Part shown: in pieces, positions 16,514 through 24,043 of the stretch
How the letters are laid out: every line of letters begins with the position of its first letter
How positions within the stretch are numbered: the first letter of the stretch is position 1
NCBI GenBank assembly: GCA_025360005.1
Contig: JANYDA010000064.1
Span: 1 to 39,121 of the forward strand
Reading direction: 5' to 3'
Length of the DNA stretch: 39,121 bases
Origin: Fibrobacteria bacterium
Lineage (GTDB): Bacteria; Fibrobacterota; Fibrobacteria; UBA11236
The notes under the pieces: generated by a model
Told to the model about the DNA's origin: nothing
Seen by the model: only the letters and a program-made list of their open reading frames with translations
The model's database searches: none
Translations under genes and position numbers: made by a program

Positions 16514-17602
16514 TTAGCTAAAGCGGGAGATGACTTCCATCACCTTTTCCGCTCCGTTCCTGAAGGGGCTCCCGCGCATAGCCTGCCGGTGCATCTCCGC
16601 TTGCGCGCCCAGGATTTCCAGCTCCTGCAACAGCCGTCCTCCGCCCATCTCTTCTTCCGGCAGCACGCGGCTGTAGCCTTCCGCGGCGAAAGCGTTCGCG
16701 TTGAGGATTTGGTCGCCGCGGGAGGCGGTCAGCGGCAGCGGCACCAGCAGATGCGGCTTCTGCAGGGCCAGGAACTCGAAGATGGCGTTGGAGCCGGCCC
16801 GCGAGAGGATGATATCGGCGGCGGCCAATACGTCCGGCATTTCCGCGGATACGAATTCCACTTGCCGGTAGCCGGGCATACCTTCCAGCGCTGCATCCTT
16901 GCCTGCCTTGCCGCATAGGTGGGCCACGCGGTAACGCGCGAGCAGATCCGGAAGCGCCGCGCGCACGGCCTTGTTGAGGTTGCGCGACCCCATGCTCCCG
17001 CCCACGATAAGGAGCAACGGTTTCCAAGCCTTCGCGGCGGGATCCGCGCGCAAGCCCAGGAAGGTTTCACCCTTCGCCCCATTGCCCTGGAAAAGTTCCG
17101 CGCGTATGGGCGCGCCGGTGAGCACCGCCTTGGCCTTGGGCAGATGCGGCATGGTCTCCGGGAAGCTGGCGCACACGGCCTCGGCGAAGGGGATGGCCAG
17201 CCGGTTTGCCAAGCCCGGCGTCAGATCCGATTCATGCACGATGACGGGGATACCGCGCGCGCGCGCGGCGAACACCACGGGCACGGCCACGAACCCGCCT
17301 TTGGAGAATACCAGCCGCGGCCGCAAGCGCCCCAAAAGGCTCCAGGCCTTTACCGCTCCCGCGAGGACGCGGAAGGGATCGGAAAAATTCCTCCAATCGA
17401 AATAACGGCGCAATTTGCCCGATGGAATCCCGTGGAATGGAATACCCGCCGCCTCCACCAATCCTTTTTCGATGCCGGTTTCCGATCCGATGTACTCGAC
17501 GCGCCAGCCGTGGGCGATGAGCAAGGGCAGCAACGCCAGGTTGGGAATGACATGACCGGCGGTGCCGCCACCGGTGAGGACGATTGTGCGCTGGGCATTC
17601 AT
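16514..17602 (-). CDS. murG: MurG: lipid II-forming N-acetylglucosaminyltransferase
   Basis: 362 aa from ATG at 17602. It transfers GlcNAc from UDP-GlcNAc to lipid I, giving lipid II at the inner face of the membrane. The N-terminal domain has LTGGGTAGHVIPNLAL (glycine loop 1), GIEKGLVEAAGIPFHGI, KGGFVAVPVVFAA and VIVHESDLTPGLANRL. The C-terminal domain has LLIVGGSMGSRNLNKAV, AADIILSRAGSNAIFEFLAL and the substrate loop LTASRGDQILNANAF. Full length for the family. Unusually it is not inside a mur/fts cluster but only paired with the DedA gene. The start is set by family alignment: the frame stays open to 17926 but the extra residues do not look like MurG. A TGCTAATTT box lies 8 nt before the ATG. 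Confidence 0.95.
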   Translation of the reverse strand: MNAQRTIVLTGGGTAGHVIPNLALLPLLIAHGWRVEYIGSETGIEKGLVEAAGIPFHGIPSGKLRRYFDWRNFSDPFRVLAGAVKAWSLLGRLRPRLVFSKGGFVAVPVVFAARARGIPVIVHESDLTPGLANRLAIPFAEAVCASFPETMPHLPKAKAVLTGAPIRAELFQGNGAKGETFLGLRADPAAKAWKPLLLIVGGSMGSRNLNKAVRAALPDLLARYRVAHLCGKAGKDAALEGMPGYRQVEFVSAEMPDVLAAADIILSRAGSNAIFEFLALQKPHLLVPLPLTASRGDQILNANAFAAEGYSRVLPEEEMGGGRLLQELEILGAQAEMHRQAMRGSPFRNGAEKVMEVISRFS

Positions 17603-17610
17603 GGTTGGGG

Positions 17611-17619
17611 AAATTAGCA
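17611..17619 (-). promoter_or_regulatory. Extended -10-like box, TGCTAATTT, 8 nt before murG
   Basis: TG (17619-17618), C, TAATTT (17616-17611), then CCCCAACC and ATG at 17602. The sequence between is pyrimidine-rich with no SD. Identical to the box before the phosphoesterase gene at 7990. Confidence 0.45.
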
Positions 17620-17633
17620 ATTCCCTGACTGCT

Positions 17634-17676
17634 ACTTGACCGCCAAGGGCTGGACACTTGACCGCCAAAGCTGGAG
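17634..17676. repeat. Two tandem 22-bp direct repeats upstream of murG
   Basis: ACTTGACCGCCAAGGGCTGG (17634 on) is followed immediately by ACTTGACCGCCAAAGCTGG (17656 on), nearly identical apart from one or two bases. It could be a pair of protein-binding sites in the divergent murG/unknown-gene region. It could also be decayed end repeats of an IS21-like element, whose ends carry tandem repeats of this sort. No transposase is present nearby. Confidence 0.6.
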
Positions 17677-17759
17677 ACCGCGGACTTGATTGCCCGGACA
17701 GGCGCTGCCCGCAAGGCCCGGATGGGTTAACGCGACGGCGGGATGGCGGGCCCGTAAAG

Positions 17760-17768
17760 TGGTACAAT
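17760..17768 (+). promoter_or_regulatory. Extended -10-like box, TGGTACAAT, 6 nt before the 17775 start
   Basis: TG (17760-17761), G, TACAAT (17763-17768), then GGCTGG and ATG at 17775. If used, the message would start at about the start codon. Confidence 0.4.
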
Positions 17769-17774
17769 GGCTGG

Positions 17775-19184
17775 ATGCCGCTGACTACGCCATGGAACCA
17801 TATGGAAGAAACCCTGGGAATGCTCCAGGACTTCGATCTGGGCGCGCAGCGGCTTTCCGATTTCTTCAAAGGCAAGGAAGAGAAGTTCTCCCCGGATGAG
17901 TTGATGGATCTCTTTTTCCAAGGCAACCCTCCCTACAAGGTGTTGGAACGCCTGCTCTTCTTCCTCTTCGATATCGGAGTGCCGGATCGGCAAACCGGCA
18001 GCCGCGCCCTGCAACTCCGCCGCCTGCGCCGGCTGTGGAAACGCATCGGCGCGGGCAGCGATCTCACCGACAGCGAACATGAATTGGCGGATAAGACCGA
18101 GTGGCTTTTCGGCCTGGCCGCGGACGGCGTGGAGGCGGGCGTTACCGCCGCCCGGGCTTCCTTCCAGAAAGTCCTGGACGGCGGCGGCTTGCCGGAGGGC
18201 GAACGATCCTCCCTGGTATGCTTGATCCGATCGGAGGCGGAAGCCCTGCGGGACAGGGTGAACTGGCTTTCCGAGAATACCGATCCGTACAACCTCAAGA
18301 CCATGGCGCGCATCCTGCCGCGCCTGCGTATCTACGACGAGGCCGTGCACGAAGGCCTGGACCTGGCCAACCGCCAGGAGAACGGCGAGCCGGTGGGCCT
18401 CAAGATAGTGAGCTTCGAGGCCCACATGAAGGAGGGTCTGTTCAGGAAATGGCTGAACAAGGTAGGCAAAAAGGAAAGCCTCTCGCGATTGGCCCGCATG
18501 ATGGAAACCCAGCGCGTAAAGAAGATCCCGACCATGGATCTGATCGCCCTGGGAACCCTGTGCCGCTGGACCTTCGAGGCCGCCAACGAAAAATCCGGGC
18601 CCATGGATTGGCTCGAAAAGGCCATGGCCTGCTATCATGACGGGATGTTCTCGGTGGAGGCGGGGGATTCCGCGCGCATATTGCTGCCGGCCCTGACCGG
18701 CAGCGGCGCCAAAATGGCGGGCTCCAAGATCACCGGCAACTTCGGCGTCAAATCCTTTCCCGCCTGGGTAGGCCGGGACCTGCTCACCAAATCCTTCCTC
18801 AAGGGCGTGGACGAGGGATCCCTGGACATCAAGGCCGTCATCACCCAGAACATCACGCGCGATTCCATCCTGGAAGCTTTGCTGGGGAATCCCAAAGTGT
18901 TCCAGAAGCCGGGCCTGGTGGCTTTCATCGCTTCCACCAGCCGCTCTATAGGCCTGCTGAGCAGGATAGCCAAGACGCGCACCCTGCATTCCGGTTTCGC
19001 AAACCGGGACGTACCCTTGGCGTTACTGCAGAGCCCCTGTAACATCCCTGTTTCCCTGCTGAAACCTTTCATCAACGTCCGCAACGTGCCCCTCATCGAC
19101 CTGAAGCATTTGGCCCGCACCAAGGCGGGCATCCGCCGCCAGGTCAAGGACGAGGCCGAAGCGTATTTGAAGAGCCGTACATAA
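17775..19184 (+). CDS. Protein of unknown function, 469 aa, largely helical
   Basis: I do not recognise this protein. It has no signal peptide, no clear membrane helix and no known catalytic motif. It is rich in Leu/Lys/Glu and looks mostly alpha-helical, with many charged helices (LRRLRRLWKRIGAGSDLTDS; KVGKKESLSRLARMMETQRV). The C-terminal third has repeated short segments (KAVITQNITRDSILEALLG; VPLALLQSPCNIPVSLLKPF) that might be HEAT-like repeats. Codon use and GC resemble the neighbours. ATG 17775 is preferred because a -10-like box is 6 nt upstream; ATG 17802 is an alternative. It is monocistronic. A cytoplasmic scaffold or regulatory role is only a guess. Confidence 0.65.
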   Translation: MPLTTPWNHMEETLGMLQDFDLGAQRLSDFFKGKEEKFSPDELMDLFFQGNPPYKVLERLLFFLFDIGVPDRQTGSRALQLRRLRRLWKRIGAGSDLTDSEHELADKTEWLFGLAADGVEAGVTAARASFQKVLDGGGLPEGERSSLVCLIRSEAEALRDRVNWLSENTDPYNLKTMARILPRLRIYDEAVHEGLDLANRQENGEPVGLKIVSFEAHMKEGLFRKWLNKVGKKESLSRLARMMETQRVKKIPTMDLIALGTLCRWTFEAANEKSGPMDWLEKAMACYHDGMFSVEAGDSARILLPALTGSGAKMAGSKITGNFGVKSFPAWVGRDLLTKSFLKGVDEGSLDIKAVITQNITRDSILEALLGNPKVFQKPGLVAFIASTSRSIGLLSRIAKTRTLHSGFANRDVPLALLQSPCNIPVSLLKPFINVRNVPLIDLKHLARTKAGIRRQVKDEAEAYLKSRT

Positions 19185-19359
19185 GGCGGACTTCCCGGGT
19201 TCAACATGGTAAGAGATCGCCTTGGTTCGATTTCTTTTAGGGGCTAGGGCTAGGTAGGATAAGGGTGGGTCTGAGCGGTTTTTATGCGACCGCTTGGAAG
19301 CGGCGGTAGAATGCCCCGCCGTTAGCCCAGCCGCCCCAAAGAATGCCCTTCTTAGTCTC

Positions 19360-19388
19360 TTGACGAGCCCATACTTCCTATCTATTTT
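19360..19388 (+). promoter_or_regulatory. Promoter of the Rrf2-cysT-cysW unit
   Basis: TTGACG (19360-19365), a 17-nt spacer and TATTTT (19383-19388). This is the best -35/-10 pair in the window, about 24 nt before the Rrf2 ATG. Confidence 0.65.
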
Positions 19389-19400
19389 TTAACATATAGG
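19377..19400. promoter_or_regulatory. Candidate Rrf2 operator over the -10 box
   Basis: CCTAT (19377-19381) and ATAGG (19396-19400) form an inverted repeat around 14 AT-rich bases that include the -10. A further AATAGG lies at 19404-19409. Rrf2 regulators usually bind AT-rich dyads of about this size in their own promoters, so autoregulation is likely (inference). Confidence 0.5.
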
Positions 19401-19411
19401 AATAATAGGTT

Positions 19412-19867
19412 ATGCTCTCCATGCGCGCGAAATATGCCCTGAAAGCCCTGGTGTACCTGGCCAAGGTGCAACCGCGCGGTCCGGTTTTGATCGGCGATAT
19501 CGCCGAGTCGCAGAAACTGCCGCGCAAGTTCCTGGAGCAGATCCTGCTGGAGCTGAAGAACCTGCGTGTGCTCAAGAGCCGACAGGGAAAGGGCGGCGGC
19601 TACCTGCTGGCCAAGGAGCCGGCGCAAATCGAGGTGGGCCATATCGTGCGCGTCTTCAACGGGCCGTTGGCGTTGGTGCCTTGCGTAAGCGTTACCGCGT
19701 TCGAGAAATGCGAGGAGTGCCTGGACTTCGATCATTGCGGGATAAGGCGCGTGATGCAAAAGGTGCGCGACGTAACGGCGGAGATACTGGACGGGACCAC
19801 GCTGGAAGCGCTGGTGGCCATCGAGGCTTCCGAGAGCGACGATGCCGCCCACATGTATTTCATCTGA
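19412..19867 (+). CDS. Rrf2-family transcriptional regulator of sulfate uptake
   Basis: 151 aa. The N-terminal winged helix has MRAKYALKALVYLAK, GDIAESQKLPRKFLEQILLE and SRQGKGGGYLLAKEP, the Rrf2 signature. Four cysteines (C91, C100, C103, C109) lie in the C-terminal region, in the motif PCVSVTAFEKCEECLDFDHC. Rrf2 proteins with this cysteine pattern are often encoded just before sulfate-transport genes and may hold an Fe-S cluster or sense cysteine-related thiols; the ligand here is not established. It is followed 51 bp downstream by cysT on the same strand, so it probably controls its own operon through the dyad at 19377-19400. Confidence 0.9.
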   Translation: MLSMRAKYALKALVYLAKVQPRGPVLIGDIAESQKLPRKFLEQILLELKNLRVLKSRQGKGGGYLLAKEPAQIEVGHIVRVFNGPLALVPCVSVTAFEKCEECLDFDHCGIRRVMQKVRDVTAEILDGTTLEALVAIEASESDDAAHMYFI

Positions 19868-19918
19868 GCGAGAAGAGGATGAGCGCGCTTTGAGTCAGAT
19901 GGTGAAGGCGGGCAGGTA

Positions 19919-20794
19919 ATGGAAAGCACCACGATATCGCAGCCTAAGGCGCGCGCGCGGCTGCGGCGTAAAAAACATCCCTCCGTGATCCCGGGTTTTG
20001 GGCTGACGATGGGATTCACCTTGCTCTACCTGAGCCTGATTGTGCTGATCCCCTTGTCCGCCATTTTCATCAAGGCATCCCATCTCACCTGGCCGCAACT
20101 CCATGATTTGATCACGGACAAGCAGGTGTTGCTGGCATTCCGCTTAAGCTTCCTGAGTTCGGCGGGAGCGGCGCTGGCCAACGGCGTGTTCGGCCTGTTG
20201 GTGGCGTGGGTGCTGGTGCGCTACAGGTTTCCCGGGCGAAGCCTGCTGGATTCCATGGTGGATCTGCCCTTTGCCCTGCCCACCGCCGTGGCCGGAATAG
20301 CGCTTTGCGCCGTCTACTCGCAGACGGGCTGGATAGGTTCGATGCTGGAGCCGCTGGGGATCAAGGTGGCCTATACCTCCCTGGGCGTTACGCTGGCCTT
20401 GGTGTTCATCGGGCTGCCGTTCGTGGTGCGCACGGTGCAGCCGGTGTTGGAGGATTTGGACAAGGAAGTGGAGGAAGCCGCGACATCATTGGGCGCCAAC
20501 CGCCTGCAGATATTCACCAAGCTGATATTGCCGGCGGTGGGCCCTTCCCTGTTCACGGGCGTGTCGCTGGCCTTTGCGCGGGCATTGGGCGAATACGGAT
20601 CGGTGATCTTCATCTCCGGCAACCTGCCCATGAAGACGGAAATCGTCCCCCTCATCATCGTAAGCAAACTGGAGCAATACGACTATGCGGGAGCGACGGC
20701 GGTGGCGTGCATCATGCTGGTGCTCTCCTTCTCCTTGCTCCTAGGCATCAACCTTTTGCAGAAATGGGCCGGCGGCGCTGCGCGCTCTCGCTGA
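19919..20794 (+). CDS. cysT: Sulfate/thiosulfate ABC transporter permease CysT
   Basis: 291 aa with about six membrane helices after a basic N-terminus. The sulfate-permease patterns are clear: LPGFG-like start ([20 protein letters not shown]), [56 protein letters not shown] and the EAA loop ([20 protein letters not shown]), followed by [16 protein letters not shown]. The EAA loop docks the ATPase CysA. ATG 19919 has AGG close upstream. cysW follows 16 bp later. Confidence 0.94.
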   Translation: MESTTISQPKARARLRRKKHPSVIPGFGLTMGFTLLYLSLIVLIPLSAIFIKASHLTWPQLHDLITDKQVLLAFRLSFLSSAGAALANGVFGLLVAWVLVRYRFPGRSLLDSMVDLPFALPTAVAGIALCAVYSQTGWIGSMLEPLGIKVAYTSLGVTLALVFIGLPFVVRTVQPVLEDLDKEVEEAATSLGANRLQIFTKLILPAVGPSLFTGVSLAFARALGEYGSVIFISGNLPMKTEIVPLIIVSKLEQYDYAGATAVACIMLVLSFSLLLGINLLQKWAGGAARSR

Positions 20795-20810
20795 ACGCAA
20801 GGGAACCATT

Positions 20811-21755
20811 ATGAACGCCCCCATCGGAAGGGAAATCCCTCCGCCGCCTGCGTCCAAGCCGCTGCAAGACCCTACCCGGGCGCGACTGCGCAAGCTGGAC
20901 ACCAAACAGGCGGTCACCAGCGAACCCCTCTGGCTGCAACGTATCCTCATCGGAGCGGCGGTGCTGTACCTGTTCCTGCTCCTCTTTGTCCCGCTGCTCA
21001 CCGTGTTCGCGGGCGCTTTGGAAAAGGGCATCGCGGCCTACCTGCATTCCTTCGGCGATCCGGACACGCTGTTCTCCATCCGACTCACCTTGCTGATTGC
21101 CGCCATCGCGGTGCCGCTCAATCTCACCTTCGGGGTGGCCGCCTCCTGGGCCATCGCCAAGTTCGATTTTTGGGGGAAGAACGTATTGACCACCCTCATC
21201 GATCTGCCCTTCGCGGTTTCTCCCGTGGTCTCCGGCCTCATCTACGTGCTCCTCTTCGGCAAGCAGGGATGGTTCGGCCCGCTGCTGGACGCGCACGACA
21301 TCAAGATCATATTCGCGGTGCCGGGCATAGTGCTGGCCACCATCTTCATCACCTTTCCTATGGTGGCGCGTGAGCTGATCCCGCTGATGGAAGAGCAAGG
21401 TAAGGAAGAAGAGGAGGCCGCCCGTACGCTGGGCGCAAGCGGATGGCAGACGTTCTGGCACGTGACCTTGCCCAATATCAAATGGGGCCTGCTCTACGGC
21501 GTGATCCTGACCAACGCGCGCGCCATGGGCGAGTTCGGCGCGGTCTCGGTGGTTTCCGGGCATATCCGCGGCATGACCACCACCTTGCCGTTGCAGGTGG
21601 AAATCCTGTACAACGAATACAATTACGTGCAGGCCTTCTCGGCGGCCTCGTTGCTCTGCTTTCTGGCCCTGTTGACTTTGGCCGTCAAAGCAGTGGTGGA
21701 AAAGCGCGCGGACCGCGCCCGTAAGGACGCCGTGACCGCGCCGGGCAAGGGTTAG
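20811..21755 (+). CDS. cysW: Sulfate/thiosulfate ABC transporter permease CysW
   Basis: 314 aa, six membrane helices, the second half of the CysT/CysW heterodimeric channel. Visible: RLTLLIAAIAVPLNLTFGVA, IDLPFAVSPVVSGLIYVLLF, FPMVARELIPLMEEQGKEEE, the EAA loop (EAARTLGASGWQTFWHVTLP) and NARAMGEFGAVSVVSGHIRG, all typical. AAGGGA precedes the ATG. The N-terminus has an extra proline-rich stretch (REIPPPPASKPLQDP). No cysA or sulfate-binding gene follows: the next gene is on the other strand, so these subunits must be encoded elsewhere. Confidence 0.94.
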   Translation: MNAPIGREIPPPPASKPLQDPTRARLRKLDTKQAVTSEPLWLQRILIGAAVLYLFLLLFVPLLTVFAGALEKGIAAYLHSFGDPDTLFSIRLTLLIAAIAVPLNLTFGVAASWAIAKFDFWGKNVLTTLIDLPFAVSPVVSGLIYVLLFGKQGWFGPLLDAHDIKIIFAVPGIVLATIFITFPMVARELIPLMEEQGKEEEEAARTLGASGWQTFWHVTLPNIKWGLLYGVILTNARAMGEFGAVSVVSGHIRGMTTTLPLQVEILYNEYNYVQAFSAASLLCFLALLTLAVKAVVEKRADRARKDAVTAPGKG

Positions 21756-21821
21756 CGGCCAGCCGATTGGAATCGTCGGCGCCGAGGATGAACGTGCCGG
21801 CCCACAAAGAGGGCAGCTCGG

Positions 21822-22265
21822 CTAAAGCGAGGCCAGGACTTCAGCGGCATGGCCTTCCGGTTTCACGGCCTCGAAGACGCGTGCGATCTTTCCGTCCCGG
21901 ATGATGAATGTGGTCCGGAAAATGCCGTGGTTGCCGCTGGGTTTGAGGCCCCACACGCCGTATCGCTCCGCCACCGCGTGGCCGGGATCGGAAAGCAGGG
22001 GGAAGTTCAAAGCGTATTTGTCGCGGAAGGCCTGATGGCTGGCCATGTCGTCCGGACTGACGCCGAAGACGTGCGCCTTGTCCAGGAATTGCGCGCGCGC
22101 ATCGCGGAACTCCTTGCATTCGACCGTGCAGCCCGGGGTATCGTCCTTGGGATAGAAGAACAGCACGATGGGCTTATCGCTCAGGCCCGCGAGCGAAACG
22201 CTTTTGCCTTCATCGTTCATGAGGGTGAAGAGCGGGGCTGGATCTCCGGATTGGGAAATGGGCAT
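21822..22265 (-). CDS. bcp: Thioredoxin-dependent peroxiredoxin (Bcp/PrxQ)
   Basis: 147 aa. It reduces hydrogen peroxide and organic hydroperoxides. The start at 22265 (MPISQSGDPAPLF) has AGGAG 7-9 nt upstream and matches the family. The motif FFYPKDDTPGCTVECKEFRD holds the peroxidatic Cys46 and a second Cys four residues on, the CxxxC arrangement of many PrxQ proteins. GVSPDD, FPLLSDP, GVWG and RTTFIIRDGKI follow in normal order. It is divergent from a bacilliredoxin-like gene, so the two probably share a promoter region and an oxidative-stress role. Confidence 0.94.
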   Translation of the reverse strand: MPISQSGDPAPLFTLMNDEGKSVSLAGLSDKPIVLFFYPKDDTPGCTVECKEFRDARAQFLDKAHVFGVSPDDMASHQAFRDKYALNFPLLSDPGHAVAERYGVWGLKPSGNHGIFRTTFIIRDGKIARVFEAVKPEGHAAEVLASL

Positions 22266-22319
22266 GATAGGCTCCTGTCTTTCTGGTGCGGCAAACGGCT
22301 TACCTGAATTTAATACTTT
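22266..22319. promoter_or_regulatory. Divergent promoter region of bcp and the YtxJ-like gene
   Basis: A 54-bp AT-richer gap. Plus strand: TTTAAT (22309-22314) lies 5 nt before ATG 22320. Minus strand: a TATTAAATTC stretch lies farther from bcp, which has a normal leader with AGGAG. No regulator site recognised. Confidence 0.35.
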
Positions 22320-22694
22320 ATGCGGATGAACGAAACGATGCATTTGCATACGGCGCGGCAAGCCCGGGACGCGGTGTCCGCCTCCGGACGGATGCCGGTC
22401 TTCGTCTTCAAGCACAGCACGCAATGCGGCCTCAGCGCGCGCGCCATCCGGGAGTTCCGGACTTTCGCGGCAGGCCAGGCGCCGGGCCTAGCCTATTGCC
22501 AAGTGGATGTGATCGAATTCCGGGCCGCATCCGACGCGCTCGAAACCTTGTCATTGGTGCGGCATGAATCGCCGCAGGTGCTGGCATGGCTGGACGGGGA
22601 ATGCTTGTGGCATGCGAGCCACGGCGGCATCAAGGCGGCGGCGCTGGCCGAGCAGGCGCAGAGGTTGCGCGATCGGGCGGAGAGAGATCAATGA
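22320..22694 (+). CDS. YtxJ-family bacilliredoxin-like protein
   Basis: 124 aa thioredoxin-like fold. The motif FVFKHSTQCGLSARAIREF carries the single active Cys36 in a CGLS setting, where Bacillus YtxJ (BrxC) has CPIS. LVRHESPQVLAWLDGE and LWHASHGGIKAAAL match the conserved cis-Pro and HASHG parts of the family. YtxJ proteins remove bacillithiol from S-bacillithiolated proteins, so this suggests the host uses bacillithiol or a relative (inference). The stop overlaps the ATG of the next gene (ATGA), and bcp is divergent. A second ATG at 22326 is possible. Confidence 0.85.
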   Translation: MRMNETMHLHTARQARDAVSASGRMPVFVFKHSTQCGLSARAIREFRTFAAGQAPGLAYCQVDVIEFRAASDALETLSLVRHESPQVLAWLDGECLWHASHGGIKAAALAEQAQRLRDRAERDQ

Positions 22695-23554
22695 AGTATC
22701 CCGCACTGGCCGCCATGTCCGTCTTGTTGGGCGCGCAGCCCGGACATGCGCTTCATTTCGCGGCCTATGGCGACACGCGCACCAATCCGGACATCCATCA
22801 AACCGTCATCGATGCCGTGGCCAAGGTCAACCCGGAGCTGGTGATTTTCTCCGGCGATCTGTGGGACGGTTATGGGCCCAACACGGCGGCATCGCAGGCC
22901 AAATTCAAATCCGTGATCACCAAAAATCCCGCCATCGCGGAACTGCTGGAAAAGAACCTCTACCTGGTGGCGCGCGGCAACCATGAATCGGAGGCGGATC
23001 TGCTCTCCTTCCAACCCACCTTGGTGCGGGACGGCAAGGCGGTCTACTCCTTCACCCAGGGCAATTGCTTCTTCGTAAGCCTGGCCATGGATCCTATGGT
23101 CTCCCTGGCATACCTGGAGACGCAACTGCAATCCCCGCCCGCCCGCCGGGCCGCCTGGAAGTTCGTCTACTCGCATTACCCGGTCTACAGCACCGGCGAC
23201 CATGGCGCCAAAGGCCTGCCGGAACTGGAGAAGCTGTGCGACAAATACCGCGTCGCCGTTGTCTTCAACGGGCATGATCACATCTACGAACGCAGCAACC
23301 AGATTTACGCGGGCAAGGTAGTGGACAGCACCAGCAGTCTGAGCGCGGGCCGCGGCACCGTGTACATCGTGTCCGGCGGCGGCGGCGCGCCGTTATACCC
23401 CGCGGGCCGGCAGTGGTGGACCCGGTTTTCCCGGAGCGTGAACAATTTCTGCGACGTAAAGGCGGATGACAGCCTGCTCACGGTAACAGCCATGTTACCC
23501 GACGGCAAGACCCTGGACTTCTTTACGGTGAGCAAAATCCCCGTCTCCCGCTAG
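22691..23554 (+). CDS. Secreted metallophosphoesterase (purple acid phosphatase-like)
   Basis: 287 aa with a signal peptide (MKYPALAAMSVLLGAQPGHA). The metal-binding blocks are AAYGDTRTN, VIFSGDLWDGYG, ARGNHESE, FVYSHYPVYSTG and VFNGHDHIYERSN, in the order of purple acid phosphatase-type calcineurin-like esterases. It probably acts in the periplasm on phosphomonoesters or diesters. ATG 22691 overlaps the TGA of the bacilliredoxin-like gene and has AGAGAG upstream, so translation is coupled. The reason for pairing with a thiol-redox gene is not apparent. Its end is 9 bp from the convergent cytochrome gene. Confidence 0.88.
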   Translation: MKYPALAAMSVLLGAQPGHALHFAAYGDTRTNPDIHQTVIDAVAKVNPELVIFSGDLWDGYGPNTAASQAKFKSVITKNPAIAELLEKNLYLVARGNHESEADLLSFQPTLVRDGKAVYSFTQGNCFFVSLAMDPMVSLAYLETQLQSPPARRAAWKFVYSHYPVYSTGDHGAKGLPELEKLCDKYRVAVVFNGHDHIYERSNQIYAGKVVDSTSSLSAGRGTVYIVSGGGGAPLYPAGRQWWTRFSRSVNNFCDVKADDSLLTVTAMLPDGKTLDFFTVSKIPVSR

Positions 23555-23563
23555 GCCGGGAGC

Positions 23564-24022
23564 CTACTTGCCTTGGGGCGTATTGGGCGAGCCGCGTTTG
23601 ACCCAATCCACCAGCAGCTTGCGCTGCGTATCCGTAGGCTGGGCGGGGAAACGCGGCGGGGGCATGATCTTGTCTTCCAGGGAATCCTTGTCCACGCGGC
23701 CGGGAACGGCCCGGGAGGCGGCTATCCATTCGGCATAGGTATCGACGCTGAAATCGCGGTGGGCGCGCGCCTGGGCGCGGCTTTTGCCATGGGCGGAATG
23801 GCAGTCCGCGCAATATGTCTCCACTATCGCGCGGGCGGTGTCGTAGCGGCAGCCCGCCAAAATCCGGGCGGAGCCGGCGGAGTCCGGAGGAGCGGATGCG
23901 GCGGCGCCCGGAGGCGGCATGGGAGCGGGCCCGCGGCAGCCGCCGATGAAGGCGCCGGAGAGCAGGAGCAGAAAGCCGGGGCATAAGGCAGACGTCATGG
24001 CCCGGAAAAGGTTCATCCGCAT
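23564..24022 (-). CDS. Monohaem c-type cytochrome-like lipoprotein
   Basis: 152 aa. The signal sequence ends LLLLSGAFIGGC, a lipobox; a Pro/Ala-rich linker (GPAPMPPPGAAASAPP) follows. The haem site is YCADCHS (CxxCH), and MPPPRFPAQPTDTQRKLL holds a candidate axial Met. This small single-haem design matches the CxxCH modules of outer-membrane or periplasmic lipoproteins common in Planctomycetes and FCB bacteria, often linked to beta-propeller partners. The next gene on the strand is just such a propeller. ATG 24022 has no SD, but a TGCTATTTT box sits 7 nt before it. Confidence 0.85.
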   Translation of the reverse strand: MRMNLFRAMTSALCPGFLLLLSGAFIGGCRGPAPMPPPGAAASAPPDSAGSARILAGCRYDTARAIVETYCADCHSAHGKSRAQARAHRDFSVDTYAEWIAASRAVPGRVDKDSLEDKIMPPPRFPAQPTDTQRKLLVDWVKRGSPNTPQGK

Positions 24023-24029
24023 GGAGGGG

Positions 24030-24038
24030 AAAATAGCA
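24030..24038 (-). promoter_or_regulatory. Extended -10-like box, TGCTATTTT, 7 nt before the cytochrome ATG
   Basis: TG (24038-24037), C, TATTTT (24035-24030), then CCCCTCC and ATG at 24022. The intervening bases are anti-SD-like, so ribosome binding by SD pairing is unlikely. Confidence 0.45.
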
Positions 24039-24043
24039 TTTGA

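Larger units (their letters stand above)
19185..19411. other. 227-bp intergenic region before the Rrf2 gene
   Basis: No gene seen. It contains GGGCTAGGGCTAGG (short direct repeat near 19240). Two overlapping potential hairpins lie around 19288-19323 (CCGCTT/AAGCGG and GGCGG/CCGCC) and could not form together. The Rrf2 promoter and operator-like repeat lie at its right end. Confidence 0.5.

Noticed and set aside
17603-17926. N-terminal extension of the murG frame
   Set aside because: It crosses the tandem repeats and the start of the divergent gene; MurG motifs begin right after 17602.
19288-19323. Attenuator-like alternative hairpins before Rrf2
   Set aside because: Both stems are short and lie upstream of the best promoter, so they would not be in the Rrf2 mRNA.
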